Below are positions 39,644 to 50,231 of a stretch of DNA of 64,000 nt, piece by piece. The notes beneath the pieces were generated by a model. The model worked only from the letters and a program-made list of their open reading frames with translations. It ran no database searches and was not told where the DNA came from. The translations under genes and the position numbers were made by a program. Source of the stretch: an uncultured Burkholderiales bacterium (lineage in GTDB: Bacteria > Pseudomonadota > Gammaproteobacteria > Burkholderiales > Burkholderiaceae_C); NCBI GenBank assembly GCA_903886485.1, contig CAISMH010000011.1, positions 62,001-126,000 on the forward strand. The letters are read 5' to 3'. Each line of letters begins with the position of its first letter. Within the stretch, counting starts at the first letter, position 1.

Positions 39644-40114
39644 TTACAGCTCAGTCTTCAGACGACCCAACAAGTCGGCGTGTACGCTGGCGTTGACTTC
39701 CTTGCGGAGAATCTGCTCAGCGCCTTTGACGGCCAGCAAAGCGACCTGCTCACGCAGTGCCTCACGAGCTTTCACGACTTCTTGCGCTGCTTCTGCATGT
39801 GCCGCAGCAACAATCTTTTTCGCTTCGTCCGAGGCATGCGCCTTGGCTTCGTCGATCAAATGTTGCGCACGGCGCTCTGCGTCAGCCAGCAAAGCAGTGG
39901 ACTCGTTGCGGGTTTCAGCCAGCTTGAGTTCAACTTCTTTGTGCGCATTGGACAGTTCAATCTTGGCATGTTCGGCCGCGGCCAAACCATGGGCAATTTT
40001 TTCTGAACGTTCGTCGAGTGCGCTTGCGATGGGTGGCCACACGAATTTCATCGTGAACCACACCAAGACCGCAAAAACGATCATCTGGACGAACAGGGTT
40101 GCGTTGATACTCAC
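39644..40114 (-). CDS. atpF: ATP synthase b subunit
   Basis: 156 residues. One N-terminal membrane helix ([25 protein letters not shown]) and a long charged helix ([24 protein letters not shown] onward) that dimerises as the stator stalk. The start codon is GTG (40112-40114) with AAAGG upstream; no ATG is available at this position. Confidence 0.97.
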   Translation of the reverse strand: MSINATLFVQMIVFAVLVWFTMKFVWPPIASALDERSEKIAHGLAAAEHAKIELSNAHKEVELKLAETRNESTALLADAERRAQHLIDEAKAHASDEAKKIVAAAHAEAAQEVVKAREALREQVALLAVKGAEQILRKEVNASVHADLLGRLKTEL

Positions 40115-40145
40115 GGCAACACCTTTCTTTTGGTAGTTGCGAGAA

Positions 40146-40403
<258 letters not shown>

Positions 40404-40456
40404 CTAAAGAATGGATGAGAGAGAAAAGTTAAGAAAAAACCGAAAACGAGTGCGCC

Positions 40457-41314
40457 TCAATGGGCATCATGTGCTTGACCCACATAAACCAGCGTCAGCA
40501 TCATGAAGATGAAGGCTTGCAATGTGATGATCATGATGTGGAAGATGGCCCAGATTGAACCCGCAATGATGTGCCCGATGGGCAGCAAGATGCCAGGCAA
40601 AGAGGCAGCGGCAGCGCCACCCATCAAGGCGATCAACATGAACACCAGCTCACCAGCGTACATATTGCCAAACAGTCGCATGCCGTGGGACACGGTCTTG
40701 GCGGCGAATTCAATCATTTGCATGATGAAGTTCACAGGCCACAAAAGGGGATGGGCACCGAAGGGGGCGCAGAACAACTCATGCACCCAGCCGCCGACCC
40801 CTTTGATCTTGATGTTGTAAAACACACAGACCAACAAAACCGAAGTGGACAAGCCCAGCGTGGTGGACAAATCAGCCGAAGGCACCACACGCATGTAAGC
40901 GTGGTGGGCATCGCCACCGTTCGCACCGTAGATGATTTCCCAAATCTTGGGGAACAAATCGACAGGGAACAAGTCCATGGCGTTCATCAAGAAGATCCAA
41001 ACAAACACGGTCAAGGCTAATGGCGCAACAACCTTGCGGCTTTGGGCGCTGTGGATAATGCCCTTGGCTTGGCTATCCACCATTTCAACCAAAATTTCCA
41101 CCGCAGCTTGAAAACGTCCTGGCACATGCGCGGTTGCGCCTCGGGCCGCACGCCACAAGAAAAAGCTGGCCACCACACCCAAGAGTACCGACCAAAAAAT
41201 CGAATCAAGGTTGTAGACGGAGAAGTCAATGACGCCAGCCATCGGCTTGTTTTGCAGATGCGTCAGGTGGTGAACGATGTATTCACCAGCGGTCGGACCA
41301 TGTTCAACAGACAT
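40457..41314 (-). CDS. atpB: ATP synthase a subunit
   Basis: 285 residues with 5-6 membrane helices forming the proton half-channels. The key Arg is in [18 protein letters not shown] SHGMRLFGN ([14 protein letters not shown]), and the C-terminal [26 protein letters not shown] segment is typical. The start overlaps the atpI stop by 11 bp. Confidence 0.97.
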   Translation of the reverse strand: MSVEHGPTAGEYIVHHLTHLQNKPMAGVIDFSVYNLDSIFWSVLLGVVASFFLWRAARGATAHVPGRFQAAVEILVEMVDSQAKGIIHSAQSRKVVAPLALTVFVWIFLMNAMDLFPVDLFPKIWEIIYGANGGDAHHAYMRVVPSADLSTTLGLSTSVLLVCVFYNIKIKGVGGWVHELFCAPFGAHPLLWPVNFIMQMIEFAAKTVSHGMRLFGNMYAGELVFMLIALMGGAAAASLPGILLPIGHIIAGSIWAIFHIMIITLQAFIFMMLTLVYVGQAHDAH

Positions 41315-41807
41315 TCGTTCGCTCTTCTTTGTTAGTTCGATTGATCGGGTAGAACACTTTGCGAAAGCCGAGCGCTACCCAATACACCTTTATTGTCACA
41401 ACCAGGCCCACCAACATGGCAGGCCAGCTCAAATCACTCACCAAGCGAGGCGCCGCAAACAACATTGCGACCGTCAAGCCTATCTTGACCATTTCCCACA
41501 GGAAGAAGCCAAACACCGCCGCACCAACATTGACCGAAGCGACTTGACCAGTCAAACCTCGCGCAAAGAGCGCAGCAGGGGCAATCACCGCCAGCGAACC
41601 GTACAGCGCCGAATAAACAGCCGCCACACGACCCGAAACCAGCCACACAAGACTTGACACCAGGAGCCCCAGCAACGCTTGAACTCCTATGACCCGCCAA
41701 ACTGAAATGAGGGGCTGGTGCCTGCGCAACTCAGCCACTTGTTCAGCGGTGAGAGGCTCAAACGCGTCTTGTCCGTTTTCTTGATCTTCGGGTTGTATTC
41801 TGGTCAT
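41304..41807 (-). CDS. atpI: ATP synthase assembly protein AtpI
   Basis: 167 residues with four predicted helices ([88 protein letters not shown]). An acidic Gln-rich N-terminal 30 residues precede them. AtpI is an accessory factor that helps c-ring assembly. First gene of the operon; TACAAT at 41855-41860 (complement) could be part of its promoter but no good -35 box is seen. Confidence 0.93.
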   Translation of the reverse strand: MTRIQPEDQENGQDAFEPLTAEQVAELRRHQPLISVWRVIGVQALLGLLVSSLVWLVSGRVAAVYSALYGSLAVIAPAALFARGLTGQVASVNVGAAVFGFFLWEMVKIGLTVAMLFAAPRLVSDLSWPAMLVGLVVTIKVYWVALGFRKVFYPINRTNKEERTNVC

Positions 41808-41916
41808 GTTTATTTACGCCCAGGTTACACCCGCCTGCATCTATCGAACCAGGGATTGTACGTGATAACACATACACTTTTGAGTCTGACGCGCTAAGAA
41901 GAGGATAATTTCAGGC

Positions 41917-42210
41917 ATGACAAACCCGAACACGCCGCCTGAAAACCCACGCACAGACTCATTGATTGAGTATCCAAGCCTTTTCCCAATCAAGGTCATG
42001 GGAATGAAGGTCGATGGCTTTGTCGGTGCTGTTACCTACATCGCCGAGCAATTTGACCCCACGTTCGACGCCACCACCATTGAGCTGCGCGAAAGCAAAG
42101 GGGGCAACTACTTGGGTGTCACCATCACCGTCACCGCCACCAGTCGTGAGCAACTCGACGAGTTGTACCGCACCCTCACCTCTCACCCCATGGTGAAAGT
42201 GGTTCTGTGA
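41917..42210 (+). CDS. ybeD: DUF493 / YbeD-family regulatory protein
   Basis: 97 residues. [21 protein letters not shown], then [30 protein letters not shown] match the ACT-like YbeD fold of DUF493, found beside lipB in many proteobacteria. A lipoic acid link is suggested only by this neighbourhood. Its stop overlaps the lipB start as GTGA-type overlap (42207-42210), so lipB is translationally coupled. Confidence 0.92.
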   Translation: MTNPNTPPENPRTDSLIEYPSLFPIKVMGMKVDGFVGAVTYIAEQFDPTFDATTIELRESKGGNYLGVTITVTATSREQLDELYRTLTSHPMVKVVL

Positions 42211-42884
42211 TCAAGCAACTTGGGCTCGTCCCCTACCTGCCAACTTACCAAGCCATGCAAGACTTCACGGCGTCGCGAACGCCGGACACGCTCGATGAGC
42301 TATGGGTGTGCGAACACCCCCCCGTGTTCACCCAAGGGCTTGCAGGGAAAGAAAACCATCTACTGGCACCAGGCAACATTCTGGTGGTCGCCACCAATCG
42401 GGGCGGGCAAGTCACATTTCACGGGCCAGGGCAAGTGGTGTGCTATCCGCTTCTAGACCTCAAGCGTGCTGGCTATTACGTCAAAGAATATGTGTACCGC
42501 ATCGAAGAAGCTGTGATTCGAACCTTGAGGCAGTTTGGTGTCACAGGACATCGCGTGTCTGGTGCGCCGGGGATTTATGTCCGCTTGGAGGATCCTCACA
42601 GCCACCTCATGCTTGCGCAGCGTCCACAGAAAGACGCAAACAAAGCCCCTGACTTTGCTGGACTGGGAAAGATCGCGGCGCTGGGCATCAAGGTCAGTCG
42701 CCACTGCACCTACCACGGCGTGGCGCTGAATGTGTCCATGGACTTATCTCCCTACCAACGCATCAACCCCTGCGGGTATTCAGGTCTGCAAAGCATCGAT
42801 CTTTCTACAATCGGTGTATCCGTCAGCTGGCAAGAAGCCGCTGATGTCTTGAGCCAAAAGCTCGTCACCCATTTAATGCCTTAA
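42207..42884 (+). CDS. lipB: Octanoyl-ACP:protein transferase LipB
   Basis: 225 residues. Moves octanoyl groups from ACP to lipoyl domains. Conserved parts are [47 protein letters not shown] (with catalytic Lys) and [15 protein letters not shown] [13 protein letters not shown] (catalytic Cys). Start is GTG at 42207, overlapping ybeD. lipA follows 31 bp downstream; together they make protein-bound lipoate. Confidence 0.96.
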   Translation: MIKQLGLVPYLPTYQAMQDFTASRTPDTLDELWVCEHPPVFTQGLAGKENHLLAPGNILVVATNRGGQVTFHGPGQVVCYPLLDLKRAGYYVKEYVYRIEEAVIRTLRQFGVTGHRVSGAPGIYVRLEDPHSHLMLAQRPQKDANKAPDFAGLGKIAALGIKVSRHCTYHGVALNVSMDLSPYQRINPCGYSGLQSIDLSTIGVSVSWQEAADVLSQKLVTHLMP

Positions 42885-42915
42885 CGACCAGGCCTTAAAA
42901 ACAGTCCCTACCGCT

Positions 42916-43914
42916 ATGCCCACCCCTGACAACCAAGTTGTGCGTGAAGCGCAAACCGTCGAAAACTACAACGCCTCGGCCAAACAAAAGGCAGCGGCCA
43001 AGCTATCGCGCATTCCGGTCAAAGTCGAGCAAAGCGAAATCCTCAAAAAACCCGACTGGATCCGCGTCAAAGCTGGCTCCCCCTCCACGCGGTTTTACGA
43101 AATCAAGGATGTGTTGCGCGCCAACAAACTTGTCACCGTTTGTGAAGAGGCCAGCTGCCCCAACATTGGCGAGTGCTTTGGCAAGGGCACGGCTACCTTC
43201 ATGATCATGGGCGACAAGTGCACTCGCCGCTGCCCCTTTTGCGACGTGGGTCATGGCCGACCTGACCCACTGGATGTGAATGAACCCGAGAACCTGGCAA
43301 AAACAATTGCCGAATTGAAGTTGAAATATGTGGTCATCACCAGCGTCGATCGCGATGATTTACGCGATGGCGGTAGTCAGCACTTTGTGGATTGCATTCG
43401 CCGCACACGCGAGCTGTCCCCCCAAACACAAATCGAAATTTTGGTGCCCGACTTTCGCGGCCGCGATGACCGCGCGCTGGAAATTTTGAAAGCTGCGCCG
43501 CCTGATGTGATGAATCACAACATGGAAACCGTGCCACGCCTCTACAAAGAAGCGCGTCCTGGCAGCGACTACGCGTTCAGCTTGAACTTGCTGAAAAAAT
43601 TCAAAGCCCTGTTTCCCCATGTGCCAACCAAGAGCGGCTTGATGGTTGGCCTGGGTGAGACCGATGAAGAAATTCTGCAAGTCATGCAAGACATGCGCGA
43701 CCATGACATTGACATGCTGACCATTGGGCAGTACCTAGCGCCAAGCACCAGCCATATCCCCGTTCGCAGATACGTACACCCCGACACATTCAAGATGTTT
43801 GAGGAAAAAGCCTACGAAATGGGTTTCAGTCACGCAGCCGTGGGCGCGATGGTCCGTTCGAGCTATCACGCAGACCAACAAGCCCACGCAGCATCAGAAG
43901 CCTCTAAGGCTTAA
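42916..43914 (+). CDS. lipA: Lipoyl synthase LipA
   Basis: 332 residues, a radical-SAM enzyme that inserts two sulfurs into octanoyl-protein. The auxiliary cluster motif [12 protein letters not shown] (about residue 77) and the radical-SAM motif [11 protein letters not shown] (about 104) are complete. The C-terminal MVRSSYHAD contains the conserved RSSY serine ligand. The first 35 residues are a variable Lys-rich lead. It ends by overlapping the stop of the convergent EI gene (43911-43914) with no terminator between. Confidence 0.97.
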   Translation: MPTPDNQVVREAQTVENYNASAKQKAAAKLSRIPVKVEQSEILKKPDWIRVKAGSPSTRFYEIKDVLRANKLVTVCEEASCPNIGECFGKGTATFMIMGDKCTRRCPFCDVGHGRPDPLDVNEPENLAKTIAELKLKYVVITSVDRDDLRDGGSQHFVDCIRRTRELSPQTQIEILVPDFRGRDDRALEILKAAPPDVMNHNMETVPRLYKEARPGSDYAFSLNLLKKFKALFPHVPTKSGLMVGLGETDEEILQVMQDMRDHDIDMLTIGQYLAPSTSHIPVRRYVHPDTFKMFEEKAYEMGFSHAAVGAMVRSSYHADQQAHAASEASKA

Positions 43915-45671
43915 AGCCCCATGAAGTCGGCTGGCTCGTCGCTGGCCAGCACGTCTCGCGCCCACGCCTCTAAGCGAGCGGCATCTGCGCGAATCACCTC
44001 TTGCTTGACTGCCAAGATTTGCGTGGGGTGCATTGAGAAGCTGCGCAGGCCTAGACCCAACAACAATCGCGTCAAGCTAGGGTCGCCGGCCATTTCGCCG
44101 CACACGCTCACCCCTTTGCCTTGCAAGCGGCACTCAGCAATCACATCTGACACCAGGCGCAACACTGCAGGATGCAGTGGGTCATACAGATGCGCCACTG
44201 ATTCGTCAGCACGGTCAATGGCCAAGGTGTATTGAATCAAATCATTGGTGCCAATCGACAGAAAGTCAAAATAGCGCAAGAACATTTTCACGCTCAATGC
44301 GGCTGCAGGCACTTCAATCATGGCGCCAATTTTGACGGGGCCAAATGCAACACCACGCGTGTCTAATTGATTGCGTGCTTGCTCTAACAAGGCCAGCGTC
44401 AACTTGATTTCACGCGCATGCGCCAGCATCGGAATGAGGAGGTGAACTTGTCCAAAGGCCGCTGCTCGCAAAATTGCACGCAATTGCGTCAAGAACATCG
44501 CGGGGTCAGCCAAGCTCCAGCGAATGGCACGCAAACCCAACGCGGGGTTCAGATGCGCGTCTTCCTTCATCGCTCGATCCAGTGGCTTGTCTGCGCCGAC
44601 ATCCACTGTGCGAATGGTGACGGGCAAGCCTTTCATGCCCTCCACTGCACGTCGATAGGCTTGAAATTGTTCCTCTTCATCGGGCAATGCGCCCTCGCGC
44701 CCCATGAATAAAAACTCGCTGCGAAACAAGCCCACGCCCACCGCGCCCACACCCAAAGCAGCGGGTGAGTCCTCAGGCATTTCGATGTTGGCCAGCAAAT
44801 CTACGCGCTGACCATCCAATGTCACCGCAGGCGTGTGACGCAAACGTGAAAGTCTTTCACGTTCCACCTCGGCTTGACGTTGCTTGAACCCGTACTCGGC
44901 CAAGATGATGGGCGATGGGTTGACGATGACCACGCCGGCATCGCCGTCAATGATGATCCAGTCATCTTGTCGGACCAATTGACTGGCTGTGCGCGCGCCA
45001 ACAACAGCAGGAATGTCCAAGCTGCGAGCCACGATGGCGGTGTGAGATGTTTTGCCACCCACATCTGTGACAAACCCAGCAAACACACTTTGCTTGAACT
45101 GCAACATGTCGGCTGGCGACAGGTCATGCGCCACCAAGACCAGCGGCACATCCATCTCGTCACCCAACTGCAAGTCTTGTTGGCGGGCTTGATTGCTGCG
45201 CTTGGCCGTGGCTTGCGGAATCACATGCGGTATGCCCTTCATGTGACGCAACATGCGTTCGACCACTTGTTCTAAATCGCCTTTGCGTTCGCGCAGATAG
45301 GCATCGTCCATCTCATCGAACTGGCGCGCCACCACATCGAGTTGCGAGGTCAATGCCCACTCGGCGTTGTAGAGACGATCCTTCACCCACTGGCTGACAC
45401 CGTCGGCCAACATGGTGTCATCCAACAACATGAGGTGAACTTCAAGAATCGCCGCCAACTCAGGCGGGGACTCTTTGGGCAAGTTGTCATGCAATTGCTG
45501 CAACTCGGCCATGACCGCCTGACGCGCTTCGACTAAGCGCTGGAGCTCAGATTCGATTTTTACAGGCTCAATGAAATAGTGGGCCACATCCACGCGACTG
45601 GACGCCACCAATACTGCGCGTCCAATGGCGATGCCACGCGCAACAGCCAGACCATGAACAGCAAACGTCAT
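43911..45671 (-). CDS. ptsI: PTS enzyme I
   Basis: 586 residues, phosphoenolpyruvate-protein phosphotransferase, slightly longer than the 575 of E. coli. The phosphorylated His is about residue 210 in [21 protein letters not shown]. The PEP-binding barrel includes [24 protein letters not shown] and [18 protein letters not shown], and the catalytic Cys is in [12 protein letters not shown]. It lies 9 bp after ptsH. With HPr and an EIIA-Man but no sugar EIIBC, it probably serves regulation, for example of carbon storage (inference from Ralstonia work). Confidence 0.96.
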   Translation of the reverse strand: MTFAVHGLAVARGIAIGRAVLVASSRVDVAHYFIEPVKIESELQRLVEARQAVMAELQQLHDNLPKESPPELAAILEVHLMLLDDTMLADGVSQWVKDRLYNAEWALTSQLDVVARQFDEMDDAYLRERKGDLEQVVERMLRHMKGIPHVIPQATAKRSNQARQQDLQLGDEMDVPLVLVAHDLSPADMLQFKQSVFAGFVTDVGGKTSHTAIVARSLDIPAVVGARTASQLVRQDDWIIIDGDAGVVIVNPSPIILAEYGFKQRQAEVERERLSRLRHTPAVTLDGQRVDLLANIEMPEDSPAALGVGAVGVGLFRSEFLFMGREGALPDEEEQFQAYRRAVEGMKGLPVTIRTVDVGADKPLDRAMKEDAHLNPALGLRAIRWSLADPAMFLTQLRAILRAAAFGQVHLLIPMLAHAREIKLTLALLEQARNQLDTRGVAFGPVKIGAMIEVPAAALSVKMFLRYFDFLSIGTNDLIQYTLAIDRADESVAHLYDPLHPAVLRLVSDVIAECRLQGKGVSVCGEMAGDPSLTRLLLGLGLRSFSMHPTQILAVKQEVIRADAARLEAWARDVLASDEPADFMGL

Positions 45672-45680
45672 GACGCGACC

Positions 45681-45950
45681 TTACTCGCCTTCACCAAACT
45701 TATCAGCGATGAGCGCCAAGAGTCCGTCCATGGCTTCTTGCTCTTGAGCGCCATCGGTTTCTAGTCCTACTTCGCTGCCAATGCCTGCGGCCAGCATCAT
45801 GACACCCATGATGCTTTTGGCATTGACGCGGCGTTCGCCTTTGCTGATCCACACCTCGCAGGGAAAGCTTCCGGCGAGTTTGGTGAGTTTGGCTGATGCA
45901 CGTGCGTGCAAACCTAATTTATTGCTGATAGTCGTAGTTGTTTTGATCAT
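45681..45950 (-). CDS. ptsH: Phosphocarrier protein HPr
   Basis: 89 residues. The active His15 lies in SNKLGLHARAS; Ser46 in NAKSIMGVMML matches the regulatory serine of HPr, although an HPr kinase is not in the window. Start ATG 45950 lies inside the end of the EIIA gene (32-bp overlap). It passes phosphate from EI to EIIA. Confidence 0.95.
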   Translation of the reverse strand: MIKTTTTISNKLGLHARASAKLTKLAGSFPCEVWISKGERRVNAKSIMGVMMLAAGIGSEVGLETDGAQEQEAMDGLLALIADKFGEGE

Positions 45951-46365
45951 GGTTTCGACGATTTTGATTTTGAGGTGCAGTGATTGCAACTTGCATCACA
46001 CCTTGCGTGCCACCCGTCAGGGCTCTCGCCACCAGCGCATCAAGTGACTCATGGCGGTAACACACACTCCGAAATAGCATCGGTAAATTCACGCCAGCGA
46101 TGAGCTTGGCATTGCTGCCGATCACCAACTTTTGCGCCACATTGGCAGGCGTGGCGCCAAATATATCGGTCAACACCAATAGGCCATTGTTTAATGCGGC
46201 GCCAGCCGCTTCCAAGGCATGTGACAGCGTTTCTTCTGGTTGCGCTGCTGGCTTGACATCAAGAGCAATGACATCCTTTGCACACTCTGGGTACACATGC
46301 ATGGCGCAATCGCGCAAGGCACTGGCCAGAGGTGTGTGGGCGATGATGAGAATACGGTTGGTCAT
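45919..46365 (-). CDS. PTS EIIA component, mannose family
   Basis: 148 residues. The phosphoryl-accepting His is residue 10 in ILIIAHTPLASALRD; GLLVLTDIFGATPANVAQKL and GVNLPMLFRSVCYRHESLDALV follow, as in EIIA-Man. The last 18 residues (PQNQNRRNHDQNNYDYQQ) are Asn/Gln-rich, unlike the fold, and lie over the HPr start region, so they may be a drifted read-through tail. It is the first gene of the PTS unit, 24 bp after the MFS gene. Confidence 0.93.
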   Translation of the reverse strand: MTNRILIIAHTPLASALRDCAMHVYPECAKDVIALDVKPAAQPEETLSHALEAAGAALNNGLLVLTDIFGATPANVAQKLVIGSNAKLIAGVNLPMLFRSVCYRHESLDALVARALTGGTQGVMQVAITAPQNQNRRNHDQNNYDYQQ

Positions 46366-46389
46366 AGAACAAAGTGAGATAACGGATTA

Positions 46390-47628
46390 TCAACTGTCTG
46401 ATTTGTGCTTTAAGAAGTAGCCATACGACGCTACACAACAAGTCAAAAACACAGCCATCGCCGATTGAAATGCTTGCGCTTCTTGCCAGCCCATCGCTTT
46501 GAAACCATCAATCATCAGACCCATGCCCCATTGAACGACAAACACGCCCATAAACAACACCAAGTTGTACGCAGACAAGGCGCGCCCCGCCAAGGCTGTT
46601 GGAAAGGCCATGCCGACCGAAGGTTGGGCCAGCGACACGAAGGAGCTACTGATGCAAAACAAGGCCCAATGCAGCGCACCAGCATCGACGCCTGCTAACA
46701 CCATGTAAATTTGCACACAGAAATTCAACGGCACACCATACGTCATCAGCTGATTGGCGCTGATGCCTCGCGCGTACAACATGGGCGTCAACCACCCCCA
46801 TAGCAAGAAAGTAAACAGCATGCACACGTTGATCCAAAACAGACCGGTCGCAGCCTCCAGCGAGGTGTAGCCAGCGACCTTCACCATCCAAGGCCCCGCC
46901 CACAGGGTTTGCATTGCGATCAACCCACCGTAATTGAAGAACCCCATGGGTGTCATGCGGCGGAAATACGGATGGGCCCACACCTGCGCATAGCTCTTCA
47001 AAATTCCAACTGGCTGGATATGTTGAAGCGATTGGTGGTCAGGCGACACCGCACGCCAAGGTGGCACTTGCAAAGCCATCAATGCCATGGAGAGCACGAT
47101 CAACAATGCCAAGCCAACGAATATCCAACGCCAACCCATGATGGGCAGCAACCATTGCACAGGCAAGGTCGAAAACAACATGCCAAGCGCGCCTGTCATC
47201 AGCATCCATGCATTGGCGCGCTGTTGCTTCTCCAACACCAGCCAACGTCGGTAACCCGTTAACGGGGCCATCAAACAAGCGCTCACCCCGACACCGATCA
47301 GCACACGGGCCATCAACAAGCCAGCAAAATCTGTCGCGCATGCAAACGCCAAGCATCCCAATACGGCGACGCCCAAGAAACTGAGCACCACGCGCTTCGG
47401 GCCGTGTTGGTCCAACCAATGACCCATCGGTAATTGTGTGAGAGAAAAGCCCAAGAAATACCCCCCCGCCAACAGCCCGAGATCACGCGCTTGCAAACCG
47501 AACTCGAAAGTCAAGGTGGGAGACAGTGTGGCCGTGATGGCGCGCAGCAAAGCCGACAAAAAATAAGCACAAGCGAATGCAACAAACACCCAGACAGCCG
47601 CTCTGCGCGACAACACATCATGACTCAT
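46390..47628 (-). CDS. MFS transporter
   Basis: 412 residues with about 12 membrane helices. It has PMGHWLDQHGPKRVVLSFLG after helix 2 (the MFS A-motif loop) and AMGRV-like repeats in the second half. Substrate is unknown; the sequence has no antibiotic-efflux signature that could be trusted. Its start overlaps the lipoprotein gene stop (47625-47628) as ATGA, so the two are coupled, and the PTS genes follow at 24 bp. Confidence 0.9.
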   Translation of the reverse strand: MSHDVLSRRAAVWVFVAFACAYFLSALLRAITATLSPTLTFEFGLQARDLGLLAGGYFLGFSLTQLPMGHWLDQHGPKRVVLSFLGVAVLGCLAFACATDFAGLLMARVLIGVGVSACLMAPLTGYRRWLVLEKQQRANAWMLMTGALGMLFSTLPVQWLLPIMGWRWIFVGLALLIVLSMALMALQVPPWRAVSPDHQSLQHIQPVGILKSYAQVWAHPYFRRMTPMGFFNYGGLIAMQTLWAGPWMVKVAGYTSLEAATGLFWINVCMLFTFLLWGWLTPMLYARGISANQLMTYGVPLNFCVQIYMVLAGVDAGALHWALFCISSSFVSLAQPSVGMAFPTALAGRALSAYNLVLFMGVFVVQWGMGLMIDGFKAMGWQEAQAFQSAMAVFLTCCVASYGYFLKHKSDS

Positions 47629-48173
47629 GGCAGCTTGATTCCTGAAAAGTAAGTTTCAGCAGCGTCTGACAAACCCTTTTCTTTGGCATCGCCGTAGACC
47701 GCTGCTTGATAAATTTTGTTGCCATAAGCAAACCATGCCCACTGCACTTGGTTCTTGTCCGTCACCACATTGGCACGCATGAATTCAGTTTGCGCATGCG
47801 AAGCCATCATGTCCCAACTTTTCGGGACTGCGTCTGTGTGTGATACGCGCAGGGTGGCCAAACTTGCCAAGCGCCACGCCTGCATCGCCTGTGTGGCAGT
47901 GAGGTCAGGTGGCACCACCATGTCTCCCAAGGTGAACTGCATGCCGCTGGCCTCACAGCCATGCAGCGACAGATTTGTTTCTACATCGCTGGCGTCTACC
48001 CGCATCATCACCGAGCGCGTCGCATGCTCAGGCTTGCAGGGCAATAGGACCGTCAGACCTGAGTCGTCCGCGCTCACTTGCCGCCAATTCAATGCGGGCG
48101 TGCAGCCTCCTAGTGTGGCCACCCCTGCTAGCAAATGCATTCCATATGTCACAACTCGTTTCATGCGCTGCAT
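47625..48173 (-). CDS. Putative lipoprotein
   Basis: 182 residues. The N-terminus (MKRVVTYGMHLLAGVATLGGC) has a lipobox LGGC with lipidation at about Cys 24. The rest has a beta-rich pattern with SGLTVLLPCKPEHATRSVMM and a C-terminal AYGNKIYQAAVYGDAKEKG, suggesting a small periplasmic domain. ATG at 48173 or 48164 are both possible. It shares a message with the MFS gene. No family recognised with confidence. Confidence 0.75.
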   Translation of the reverse strand: MQRMKRVVTYGMHLLAGVATLGGCTPALNWRQVSADDSGLTVLLPCKPEHATRSVMMRVDASDVETNLSLHGCEASGMQFTLGDMVVPPDLTATQAMQAWRLASLATLRVSHTDAVPKSWDMMASHAQTEFMRANVVTDKNQVQWAWFAYGNKIYQAAVYGDAKEKGLSDAAETYFSGIKLP

Positions 48174-48273
48174 TATCTAAGCTCGTTGGCCAAGCCTTCC
48201 TCCATCTCTGTCTTATTTGTTTGGACTGGATTCGTTCCCGACCTCACTCACAGTGATCCCATCAAAGCACAAC

Positions 48274-48300
48274 GGGGCAGCAGCCTGATGGCTCTGCCCC
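48274..48300. terminator. Hairpin beyond the cytochrome c' gene
   Basis: GGGGCAG...CTGCCCC with inner AGCC/GGCT pairs form a strong 11-pair stem with a single bulge and a 4-nt loop. No T-run follows on the minus strand. It is the only structure seen in the 175-bp stretch between the cytochrome c' and lipoprotein genes. Confidence 0.5.
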
Positions 48301-48347
48301 GCTTGAATTTGCGCAAGTTCTAAAGAAGCGCGCTGTAGGTCTATCTT

Positions 48348-48809
48348 TTACTTTGCTCTGAAGTCATCGTGACACGACTTGCAAGCGCCTCCTGTGGCAG
48401 AAAACGCTGTTTTAAATGTATCTTCCTTGCCCGTTTTGGCGGCAGCTACAAGCTTGATAGCTTCTGCTTGGAATTTTTCTGCTGCCTCTTTGAATTTAGC
48501 GCTTTGCTTCCACACTTCTGGCTTGGCCTTGGTTTCGCCCACATCGGTGCCTTCACCGAACGCGGCCCAGGGTAGCTTAGACATGTTCGCCACGATCTCC
48601 GCATTGTCTGAAGCGGCCTTCGCATCAAACGGTACCTTGCCCTGTGCCATCGCGCCCAAACGCCCAAAATGTGCAGCTGTCACGGTGAATGCGGCCTTGC
48701 GATATTTGATGGCATCTTCTGGTTTGGCAAATGGCGAGGTTTGTGCGCTCGCCGAGAAACTAACGGCGGCGACACTGACCGCGATCAAGGAGAAGATTAT
48801 TTTTTTCAT
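48348..48809 (-). CDS. Class II cytochrome c' type protein
   Basis: 153 residues. Signal peptide MKKIIFSLIAVSVAAVSFSASAQ, then a four-helix bundle (FAKPEDAIKYRKAAFTVTAAHFGRLG onwards) with the heme site CKSCHDDFRAK near the C-terminus, the hallmark of cytochrome c' and c556. Such periplasmic proteins bind NO or shuttle electrons. The ATG at 48809 gives normal size. Divergent from the cytochrome b561 gene with 89 bp between, a pairing common in betaproteobacteria. Confidence 0.9.
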   Translation of the reverse strand: MKKIIFSLIAVSVAAVSFSASAQTSPFAKPEDAIKYRKAAFTVTAAHFGRLGAMAQGKVPFDAKAASDNAEIVANMSKLPWAAFGEGTDVGETKAKPEVWKQSAKFKEAAEKFQAEAIKLVAAAKTGKEDTFKTAFSATGGACKSCHDDFRAK

Positions 48810-48898
48810 ATGAAGGTCCTCAAGGGTTGAAAATAGGCAACTAAACATCACGAGTTTACGAACTTTGCTGCCTCTTGTCTTTGACTTCTATTTCACTC

Positions 48899-49582
48899 AT
48901 GCAACACCTACCTTCCTCACAACGTATTCGCATTTGGGATCTTCCTACCCGCATCTTTCACATTTTGTTGGGTTTGTTCGTAACAGGGCTTCTCATCACG
49001 GGTGAGTTGGGCGGCGATCTCATGCAACTTCATTTCTTACTTGGCTACACCGTGCTAACTCTGGTTTTTTTCCGTCTCGTCTGGGGTTTTGTTGGTGGCC
49101 ATTGGTCTCGTTTTGCCAACTTTGTACCCATGCCCAAAGATTTGTTAGCTTATGCGCGCTTGATGCGTATGAAGCCAAAGCAACTGAACGTGGGACATAA
49201 CCCATTTGGCGCTGTTTCTGTGATCGTCATGCTGAGTCTGCTGCTGTTACAGGTCTTCAGTGGATTCATGAGTGACGATGAAATTACCAACACGGGTCCA
49301 TGGACCGCGCTCGTTCCCTCCAGCTGGGTTTCCTTGGCTACGGAATATCACACGGAAGTGGGCAAAGTGCTCTTGTTATTGCTCATCGCGCTGCACATTG
49401 CATCCGTCCTGTATTACAAGTACTTTCATCATGATGACTTGATCACGCCCATGTTGACTGGCGACAAAGTACTGGCGCCTGAGACACAAGACTCGCGCGA
49501 CACCCTTACTTCGCGACTTTTTGCGCTCAGCATTCTGGCTGGTTGCGCTTATGTGGTGTATCGCTTGGTTTGTTTGAGTTAG
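48899..49582 (+). CDS. Cytochrome b561-family protein
   Basis: 227 residues with four membrane helices. RIWDLPTRIFHILLGLFVTGLLITG is the usual start of the family, with heme-ligating His; later helices have LMQLHFLLGYTVLTLVFFRLVWGFVGGHWSRF and ALHIASVLYYKYFHHDDLI. A di-heme b-type electron-transfer role in the inner membrane, feeding the periplasmic c', is likely. ATG 48899 preferred; an upstream TTG adds eight codons. A terminator follows. Confidence 0.92.
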   Translation: MQHLPSSQRIRIWDLPTRIFHILLGLFVTGLLITGELGGDLMQLHFLLGYTVLTLVFFRLVWGFVGGHWSRFANFVPMPKDLLAYARLMRMKPKQLNVGHNPFGAVSVIVMLSLLLLQVFSGFMSDDEITNTGPWTALVPSSWVSLATEYHTEVGKVLLLLLIALHIASVLYYKYFHHDDLITPMLTGDKVLAPETQDSRDTLTSRLFALSILAGCAYVVYRLVCLS

Positions 49583-49593
49583 TGGTAGTGCAT

Positions 49594-49621
49594 AAAAAAA
49601 CCGCGTGTCAACGCGGTTTTT
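49594..49621. terminator. Terminator between cytochrome b561 and peroxiredoxin genes
   Basis: AAAAAAACCGCG, loop TGTCAA, CGCGGTTTTT. A/T runs on both sides fit a bidirectional terminator for two convergent genes. Confidence 0.88.
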
Positions 49622-49633
49622 ATGGGTCAGCCT

Positions 49634-50140
49634 TTAGGCCTTCGTTTGAGCCAGTAGCGTATCTGCATCACTGATTTCAAACTTTCCTGGACCTTCCACA
49701 TTCAGGCTCACGACCTTACCGTCCTTGACCAGCATTGAGTAGCGATTGCTACGCAAGCCCATGCCACGCGATGTGAGATCTAAAGTCAAACCAGTCGCCT
49801 TTGCAAAGTCGGCGCTGCCATCACCCAACATACGAACTTTCCCTTGTGTGTGTTGCTCACGGGCCCAAGCGCCCATGACAAAGGCGTCGTTGACGCTCAC
49901 GCACCAAATTTCGTCCACGCCTGCGGCTTTGAACTGTTCGTACTTCTCCACGTAACCCGGAACGTGCTTCGCCGAACATGTGGGTGTAAATGCGCCAGGC
50001 AAGGCGAACAACGCAATGGTTTTGCCCGCCGTAGCTTTCGCTACTTCCACGGCGTTCGGTCCGATGCTGCAACCATCACCTTCCACCTCTGAGTATTCCA
50101 TCAGGGTGGCGTGTGGCAATGTGTCTCCGACTTTGATCAT
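49634..50140 (-). CDS. Peroxiredoxin, Prx5 type
   Basis: 168 residues. MIKVGDTLPHATLMEYSE opens the fold; the peroxidatic Cys is in GAFTPTCSAKHVPGYVE, and the rest (MGLRSNRYSMLVKDGKVVSLNVE) matches the Prx5/AhpE-like group that reduces alkyl hydroperoxides. A second Cys (IWCVSVND) could be resolving. The ATG at 50140 gives normal length. It lies right after rpsQ on the same strand, separated by the ribosomal terminator. Confidence 0.93.
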   Translation of the reverse strand: MIKVGDTLPHATLMEYSEVEGDGCSIGPNAVEVAKATAGKTIALFALPGAFTPTCSAKHVPGYVEKYEQFKAAGVDEIWCVSVNDAFVMGAWAREQHTQGKVRMLGDGSADFAKATGLTLDLTSRGMGLRSNRYSMLVKDGKVVSLNVEGPGKFEISDADTLLAQTKA

Positions 50141-50169
50141 GGTGTCTCCAAATAATGAACGTACAAAAA

Positions 50170-50200
50170 GAAAAACGACCCACATTGTGAGTCGTTTTCT
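50170..50200 (-). terminator. Terminator of the S10 ribosomal operon
   Basis: On the minus strand AGAAAACGACtCACA pairs with the complementary arm ending GTCGTTTTTCT, followed by T. Lies 32 bp beyond the rpsQ stop. Confidence 0.75.
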
Positions 50201-50231
50201 TTGGCCTTGCAGAGCCGAAGCTCTTTGATCT

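Noticed and set aside
41880..41909. TTGAGT-18-GATAAT promoter before ybeD
   Set aside because: A fair match, but the start would fall about 2 bp from the ATG, giving a leaderless message; not convincing enough to list as a promoter.
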